From the NCBI GenBank assembly GCA_019454045.1, contig SKCR01007816.1, positions 124,001-188,000 on the forward strand: DNA of 64,000 bases. The letters are read 5' to 3'. Made by a program: the position numbers and the translations under genes. The stretch is from Zanthoxylum bungeanum (taxonomy: Eukaryota; Streptophyta; Magnoliopsida; Sapindales; Rutaceae). The notes under the pieces were generated by a model that saw only the letters and a list, made by a program, of their open reading frames with translations, ran no database searches and was not told the origin of the DNA. The stretch's first letter is position 1; every line of letters begins with the position of its first letter. Positions 57,861 to 64,000 of this stretch are shown here, one piece after another.

Positions 57861-58945
57861 ATGGACCCTAAGCTTAATCCTGATCAGTACTTTACAAATG
57901 ATCGGCAAAAGAGCCGTTATAATGAATTTATTAAAAAAAAAAAGTACATTCCAAGCCCTACTTTTGCAATCCTGAAGATTTAGCCGACTTTCTCTGTCAT
58001 TCCATTCTCGATAGTCATTAACTTTCTTATTTCTGACAAATGTGTGATCCTATTTTTCCAAATCTCGTCAAAGTATTTTACACTAATATGGAATTTCCCA
58101 TTAGTACTCCTGGAGCTTTTAGGACAACGGTTAACGAAACTAACTTCACTGTCACTCCCAACACTATTAACAGTCTTCTTCGAACCTCAAACAACAGACC
58201 TATTTGTGCCTCCTCACATAGAGCCTTCTGTCAACTTGAGTGCATCTCTGGCGCCGGAGTTATGGAATTTGTGCAAAGAGGCGCACTCGTTCCTCATCCA
58301 TATCTGGATTTTCATGTGCTCAAAAAGGTTGACTTAGGGTTTGACATGCAAGTTCTCACTGAAATCATCCGATGCATTTTTTTACCTCGTAAAGGCCATA
58401 TTGATACTGTTAATCTTTTATATATCTGGGTCATGGGATCCCTCGGGCTAGACGTACCCATAGACATAGTGTTTCTGGTTTGTCAGTACATGTAAATCGC
58501 CCGTTCTCATCCCCAATAGAGTCTCCCTTACGACTCTCTGATCACACAACTTCTCCACAAATATCATGTTGCAATCAGTCCCGATGACCCCTCATTCCTT
58601 GTTACACCCCACCAACAAATTACCTTAGCCACGTTTCATGCGAAGTAGTGGGAAAAAATTAACGGAACAATCAGAGTTGATGATTCTGATGAGGAGGCCA
58701 ACATCGCAGTAGTTGAGACAGCCGGACCATCAAGCTCTAGACCATCTGCAGATGAGCAGCACAACATAGTTATGGCTCGACTTGATTCTATCGCCGACGG
58801 TTTAGGCACTATCACCACAAATATCACTCAGTTTTCCACTTCTTTCACAACATTCAATACTCTAGTAGACCAACAACTCACTTCTCAACAATAACGTCTA
58901 GACTCCATGGAAAAGAAGATCGATTCACTTACTGGATATCTATAG
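57861..58945 (+). pseudogene. Plant-transposon / Sirevirus envelope-like protein
   Basis: ATG 57861 opens MDPKLNPDQYFTNDRQKSRY, then YIPSPTF. After a frameshift near a run of A residues (57931-57941) it resumes, and from 58040 reads CDPIFPNLVKVFYTNMEF, a TVNETNFTVTPNTINSLL block and FLPRKGHIDTVNLLYIWVMG. This pattern matches the 'putative plant transposon protein' domain found in envelope-like ORFs of Sireviruses. In the same frame it continues past stops at 58493, 58517, 58646, 58892 and 58943 with a coiled-coil-like tail (MARLDSIADGLGTITTNITQ). No transmembrane segment is clear. The position just before multiple polypurine tracts and an LTR fits the Sirevirus third ORF. Clearly dead. Confidence 0.65.
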
Positions 58946-59379
58946 TTGTCGCTGTGGTCAACATTTTTTTTATACATATTTTGGATGTATTTTGTATCTT
59001 TATGTGGTTGTTCAATGTTTTCAGTACTTATGACTTATTATGAATGAAATGAGTATTTCCTTAAATTGTGTTCATTTTAGATATATGAATGATTTTAATA
59101 TTATATGACATATCTCCTTACGCTTAATTTTTACTTCTCCAATCTTTTTGATAATGTCAAATGGGGAGAAATCATACTAGTGAGATTTAAACTTGTGTTA
59201 CCCTCACCCTTATATTAATGGGGCATATGTATATTAATGTGTTTGTCTAAGTTTTATAGAATTACATTGGAGACACACATTGAGGGGGAGCTAATAATGA
59301 GGGGGAGCAAGATCATCAAAAATTTGAACTCTCAAAGCTTCACAAGTTGTAAAGGTTGCCATCATAAAAAATGGGAGAT
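58946..59379 (+). other. 3' untranslated region with multiple polypurine tracts
   Basis: Purine motifs follow one another: aaatggggagaaa (59158-59170), ttgagggggagct (59279-59291), atgagggggagca (59297-59309) and aaaaaatgggagat (59366-59379), the last one next to the LTR. Repeated PPT-like motifs before the 3' LTR are a known hallmark of Sireviruses. Confidence 0.7.
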
Positions 59380-60305
59380 TATTAGCGACATATTTTCAAG
59401 ATGGATTTTGATGACGCAACACTTGAAGTCTTCGACGTACATTTGCGAGACATTACAAAAAGAGGTCAAAGCACATTGGTGGTGAAGAGCGATGAATGTG
59501 AAGACTAGCGGCAAATCGAAGAAAATATTGCTAAGTCTTAACTTAGAACTTTATATGTAATGTGAATTGTTTATCTAAGTATCTAAGCTCATATGACACA
59601 TGCACATTCATATAAATGCATTAGGATCATGTGCAAAATATTTTAAACCTTCAAATCCTGCATTTTGTATTGTGACCGGCATATCGGTGCCATACCGGTG
59701 ACCATATCGGTCTAATGCTCTCTGGAACCGGCACACGTCATACCGGTCACATAACGGTCACCATACCGGTCCATCTCTATTTTGCATAGCCACTGGAACC
59801 GGCATAACACATACCGGACTACCATATAAGACTATCTGTGGATTACATACATACTGAAACCGGCACGGGCCATACCGGCCAGCTTATCGGTGTCCATATC
59901 GGTTAGGCTATTAGTTATATATGCTTTCTGAAACCGGCAAGGACCATACCGGTTACCATATCGGCCTAACAGATATATATAAAATGATAATATAGACGTT
60001 AAGAGCCGTTACTGTGCCAGATTGGCATATCGGTGTCATGAGACCGGCATACCGGTCTCAGAACGGGGAAGTGGGACTGCTTTATATTTTATTATAAATT
60101 GAGTTTTGCAATGTTAGACAACGTTCATACATCTTGCACTAGGGCAAAAACAGAGAGTTTTCGTTAACCTTCATAATCATACACTCTCATATATCGAGCT
60201 CACACACTACACCTTATTAATCTTTAGTTGTGAGCTTAAAACACTTGAGTAAGCAACCCACGCTTACAATCTTCATTATCTTTGTGAGTGCCCAAATGTT
60301 ATTAT
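59380..60305 (+). repeat. Sirevirus-like 3' LTR, first 926 bp
   Basis: Starts after the polypurine tract as tattagcgac; a TG start would need one G-to-A change. It is cut at 60305 by Copia element E and should resume beyond the window. It contains the ACCGGT-rich repeats at 59675-60060. Confidence 0.6.
59675..60060 (+). repeat. Degenerate repeats rich in ACCGGT and ATCGGT palindromes
   Basis: Five or six units of about 65-80 bp, each with the pattern aaccggca..cataccggt..ccatatcggt. They are CpG-rich in an otherwise AT-rich neighbourhood. Sirevirus LTRs are known for palindromic motif clusters upstream of the promoter, which fits. Confidence 0.7.
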
Positions 60306-62284
60306 TGTTGGGAAGCGGCCGCAAGTACGCAGCGAAAATTTAAAATTATTATGTCATTTTCCCTTTGCCCAAGACCCATTTGTTTTGATTATTCTACAAG
60401 CCTAGGCATGTTACTATATATTCTAAGCATAAAACTCATAAAACATGCAAATAACATAAACCTAAACATGATAACTATCATAAGAACTCTAATTAAAATA
60501 AAGAAAGAAAAAGACTTACTTGAACCATAGACTCATTCAGTCCTCCCTCCAATCTGCAGGCTTTTCTCGAACTCAGCAAGCTCTTCCACGTTCCAAAGAT
60601 CCACCCAAGTGTGTGGCCTCCAAAGATGCACACATCAAAGCCAAAACTCAACGGCAAGACTACACCTTTAGTGCACAGGTATTTTGCCCTTGGTGCTTGC
60701 CTAGGGAAATACCTCAAAACTTTTAACTCGAGGTTCCTCTAGTCAATTAGACTTAAGGATCCTCAAAATCAGTGGCTTACTCTTAAAACTTTAGAGTTGC
60801 TCACTTATATAAACCCAAGATTTGAAAGGTTTGGTGCAAAAATTTGTGAAGAATTCTTTGGGTTTATATAGTGCTCCAAAGACAACAAAATTAATTAAGA
60901 ATCTGATGTGGGATAAAAGCAAATTTAATCTTAGCCAATGGATCTTAATTTAGTGGTTTAATGAGATTATAAAACCCTAATAAGAGTTTGGGCCGAATTG
61001 GAATTCAAAACAAATAACAAAAATAAATAAATAAAAAAATTTACTATTCACACGGTACTATTCACGTGTTACTATTTACGTGAATAGAAATTTTTTTTAT
61101 CTATTTATTCCAATTCCCAAAGTACCCCTATCGTCATTCACAAATCCCTAAGCCACTATGGAACCTCATAAATGATCTGTTCAATAATGAAACACATTGA
61201 ACCATTTATGAACAATTCCTACATCAATCATATATGCTGTTAAATATGTATTGTGCACTGTTAACCATTGATTTCGACTTTGTTTTGTATGACCTTTTGG
61301 GTTCCCCTCAAGTTGGACATGAAATGAATCATGATAATTTAATCGAACATAAATTATCCTCCGATTAGATGGTCGTTCGATTTCAATGACCAAGGTTGAC
61401 ATCTAGCAACATGCCAAGGCCCCCAAATGAAAAGGAAAGATATATATACCCATTCTGTATGCGATTTACATATGATACGGTCCATCGCCTCACTGTATCC
61501 CCATTTATTGACCTAGGGTACGGAAAGTGTCTACCCATATAGTCAAAGATATGATGTTGATAGTGTCATGAATCGTGCTAACCCAAGAATCTCACATGAT
61601 TCTTCCGATGTGGCCACAGTCTCAAGCACTGATCACACATATCAACCCGTGAACTGAAATACTACTCTTATAAGAGAATATTATCCAAGAGAGTGGCGAT
61701 TCTCTGTTGTATCTTTACAAACTTCATGTGTTTCAACAAATGACCCAATCATACCCTTATGACCGGATCTTTTGAACCAGGGAAGGAGAATGTCAAAGTT
61801 ATTTGATCCACACATAAGATTGTAAAGACCTCAAGTCTAAGGACTAGTAATATAATTGATACATGAAAGTTCTCACAGACACATGGGATAAACACTCCAT
61901 ATGAAAACTTTCAGCGGCCAGTTCGATGGACACGAGCAACTCATGCATCAATGTGATACACTAAGCGGACGGATCTCCGCTAGTAGCCTATGAGATCGAC
62001 TACCCCACTTAAGGGTGGATCATATCATCATGCTAGTCTCTCCGCTTGGTGAACGCCTAGATTATTCACAAAACTATGACTATGAATATTTAAGAGTAAT
62101 GATTCTCATAAGGCGTGGAAGCCATCGTTTATTACTCCAGAGGCTTTATTACAGTGTTAATGATTCATATAAGTTATGTAAGACACGTATAATAAAGATT
62201 GTCATTTTATTAATTAATGAAAATATTACAAATACATGTACATATAGCCCATCCACAAGTTGGGTATAGGGCATATCCCTAACA
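60306..62284 (-). repeat. 3' LTR of Copia element E
   Basis: 1979 bp; plus-strand ends tgttgggaagcggccgc and catatccctaaca. On the minus strand it starts TGTTAGGGATATGCCC, next to the polypurine tract. No second copy is in the window, so exact ends rest on the TG..CA rule and the tract. Confidence 0.8.
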
Positions 62285-62331
62285 ATCTCTCACTTGCACT
62301 ATAGCCAACTAGTATGAATCTGGACACCATA

Positions 62332-62992
62332 CTATCGGGTGTGCCTATAATGCTTTTGTTGAGTCAGCCCTTTAGTTAGAGAATCTGCAAGATTATCTTC
62401 TGTGGGTATTTTCTCTATAATAACTTCTTTTCTCTCAACAATCTCCCTAATGAGATGAAATCGTCTGAGTATATGCTTGGATTTCTGGTGGGACCTTGGT
62501 TCCTTTGATTGAGCAATGGCACTCGTGCTGTCACGGTACATCATGATGCCATTCTTTATCGCAGGAAGCACTTCCAGCTCCATGATGAACTTCTTTATCC
62601 AGACTGCTTTTAGCAGCCTCAGATGCTGCAATATACTCGGCTTCAGTGGTGGAGTCTGTTGTAGTTGACTGCTTTGAGCTTTTCCTACTGACAGTACCGC
62701 CATTCAAAGTAAATAGATATCATATTTACGATCTGTTGTCATCCCTATCGGTCTGAAAGCTTGAATCACAGTAACCAATGACTTTCATCTCAGAACAATC
62801 TCTGTATGTCAAAAACACATCCTTAGTTCTTCTCAGATACTTGAGGATTGTTTTGACAGCTGCCCAGTGTTGCTCACCAGGATTTGCCTGATATCTGCTC
62901 GTTATGCTAATAGCATAAGAGACATCAGGTCTTGTACATAGCATGGCGTACATGATAGATCCTATTGCTGAAGCATAAGGGATCCTACTCAT
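62332..62992 (-). pseudogene. RNase H region of Copia element E
   Basis: 62992-62726 reads MSRIPYASAIGSIMYAMLCT and RPDVSYA, the linker after RT. Then LNGGTVSRKSSKQSTTTDST and TEAEYIAASEAAK follow in one frame, a frameshift occurs near 62605, and WIKKFIMELEVLPAI, AIAQSKEPRSHQKSKHILRR and NLADSLTKGL follow to 62332. The order and motifs are those of Copia RNase H. A frameshift and a stop at about 62726 make it non-functional. Confidence 0.85.
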
Positions 62993-63025
62993 ACGCTCTC
63001 TATCTGAAGGGGTATGTGGAAATTA

Positions 63026-63664
63026 CTCCTTAGATAATTTGATTCCATGACAAATAGGTAAATTACCTCTTTTGGAATCTTTCATTTTGAATCTTTTCAA
63101 ATCTTTATCTATGTACGTAGATTGAGAAAGTCCTAACAACCTCTTAGATCTGTTTCGGTAGATCTTAATGCCAAGGATGTAGGCTGCTTCTCCCAAATAT
63201 TTCATGGAGAAATTCTGAGATAACCATTGCTTGGTGGCTTGTATCATGGGAATATCATTACCGATGATTAATAAGTCATCGACATATAATACAAGAAATA
63301 CAACAGCACTCCCACTACTTTTCCTGTAAACACAAGGCTCGTCTACATTTTTGATGAAGTCAAATTCTTTGATTGTCTCATCAAATCGTATATTCCAACT
63401 TCTGGAAGCTTGCTTCAGTCCATAAATGGATCGTTTAAGCTTGCATACTTTATTATAATCATCCTTAGATGCAAACCCCTCAGGTTGTGTCATATAGACT
63501 TCCTCTACGAGGTTCCCATTAAGGAAAGCTGTTTTGACATCCATCTGCCAAATCTCATAATCAAAGTGTGCAGCTAGTGCCAGTAAAATTCGAATGGACT
63601 TTATCATTGCAATAGGCGAGAAGGTTTCGTCATAGTCAATTCCTTGGATTTGTCTATAACATTT
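63026..63664 (-). pseudogene. Reverse transcriptase of Copia element E, N-terminus cut off
   Basis: From the insertion point at 63664 the minus strand reads KCYRQIQGIDYDETFSPIAM, IRILLALAAHFDYEIWQMDV, KTAFLNGNLVEEVYMTQPEG, LKRSIYGLKQASRSWNIRFD and the catalytic VLYVDDLLIIGND, then LGIKIYRNRSKRLLGLSQS. The frame is open for about 210 codons and stops at LSKE-TAA, where a Gln codon would be usual. The codons before KCY come from the Tat-type LTR and are not part of the gene. Confidence 0.9.
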
Positions 63665-64000
63665 TGTAGACACTTGCATTTTTGCATGAAAGCCCAATGA
63701 TGAGCCTCGTATGGAGGCACTACCCGATAAGTTGCGGAAGTCGCGGGAAACGGACGTCGGAAGGAAAAAATTTAATAATAAATACATTAACAAATTTAAT
63801 TCATTTGTTTGGCCTTGGATTCGCCCGATTAATCTCTGTTTTAAAATTTAAGCCTCGGCCCAAAACCCCCGCATCCATCCGAAGCCCATTTCACCCAAGT
63901 CCAATCCAAAAATAATTAAAAAATTTAAAACACATGTCACAAATTAAATCAAATCCAATTAAAGTCAAAACAACTCACATTCCTAATTAAATCAAATCAC
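63665..64000 (+). mobile_element. Start of a second Tat-type element (LTR), plus strand
   Basis: tgtagacacttgcatttttgcat and the following gatgagcctcgtatggaggc, gcgggaaacggacgtcggaa are the reverse complement of the right-hand part of the element C LTRs (for example 46205-46295), so the LTR begins here in the opposite orientation to C. It interrupts the RT of Copia element E and runs off the right edge. Confidence 0.8.

Larger units (their letters stand above)
60306..63664 (-). mobile_element. Copia element E, 3' half
   Basis: Minus-strand Copia element: RT (63664-63026), RNase H (62992-62332), polypurine tract gcaagtgagagat (62297-62285) and 3' LTR (62284-60306). The 5' half is beyond a Tat-type insertion that starts at 63665. 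E lies inside the Sirevirus-like LTR. It belongs to a different Copia family from A, B and D, and is much better preserved. Confidence 0.85.

Noticed and set aside
60493..60726. Opposed 68- and 74-codon frames in the LTR of E
   Set aside because: LTR sequence, overlapping on both strands, no recognisable domain.

Overview
The window is plant nuclear DNA made almost entirely of nested LTR retrotransposons. The lineages seen are Athila-type Ty3/gypsy (Asp-tRNA primer site, FMDD reverse transcriptase, DLGA protease), Tat/Ogre-type Ty3/gypsy, three copies of one Copia family, a Sirevirus-like Copia tail and a further Copia element. Two host-derived pieces, a LOG-type cytokinin-activating enzyme and the 3' end of a phi-class glutathione S-transferase, also point to an angiosperm, probably a eudicot. 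No intact single-copy gene, tRNA, rRNA or CRISPR array is visible. Nearly every coding region is broken by stops, frameshifts or insertions.

Layout, left to right. (1) 1-13524: an Athila-family element 'X' on the minus strand, running off the left edge. Its gag-like ORF is split by Copia element 'D' (1046-10875, plus, TSD GGTGG). X itself sits in a fragment of an older Copia LTR (13525-13725). (2) 13814-54587: one Athila element 'H' on the minus strand, bounded by perfect GAGTT duplications and swollen to about 41 kb by three insertions: Copia 'A' (16693-26540, minus), Copia 'B' (31718-41676, plus) and Tat-type 'C' (44245-53614, minus). Without them H is about 11.6 kb. Read on the minus strand it runs: 5' LTR, Asp primer site, gag, protease, RT, RNase H, integrase, a cargo region with unidentified ORFs and an intronless LOG coding sequence, polypurine tract, 3' LTR. 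(3) 54588-57176: decayed AT-rich sequence that continues the old Copia into which H inserted. (4) 57177-57439: the 3' end of a GST gene, with 3' UTR and poly(A) signal. (5) 57861-60305: a broken plant-transposon/envelope-like gene, a run of polypurine motifs and the start of a Sirevirus-like 3' LTR. (6) 60306-63664: the 3' half of Copia element 'E' (minus), cut at its RT by (7) the LTR of another Tat-type element from 63665.

The most interesting points are the LOG gene carried where an Athila envelope-like ORF would normally lie; an exact 26-bp inversion at the 3' terminus of element D that still abuts a perfect target duplication; G-box-rich, hairpin-bearing promoters in the Athila LTRs; a 42-bp satellite-like array in the 3' part of the Tat element; and a frameshift shared by B and D, which suggests a defective Copia family moved in trans. 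Element names X, D, H, A, B, C and E are labels used only here.
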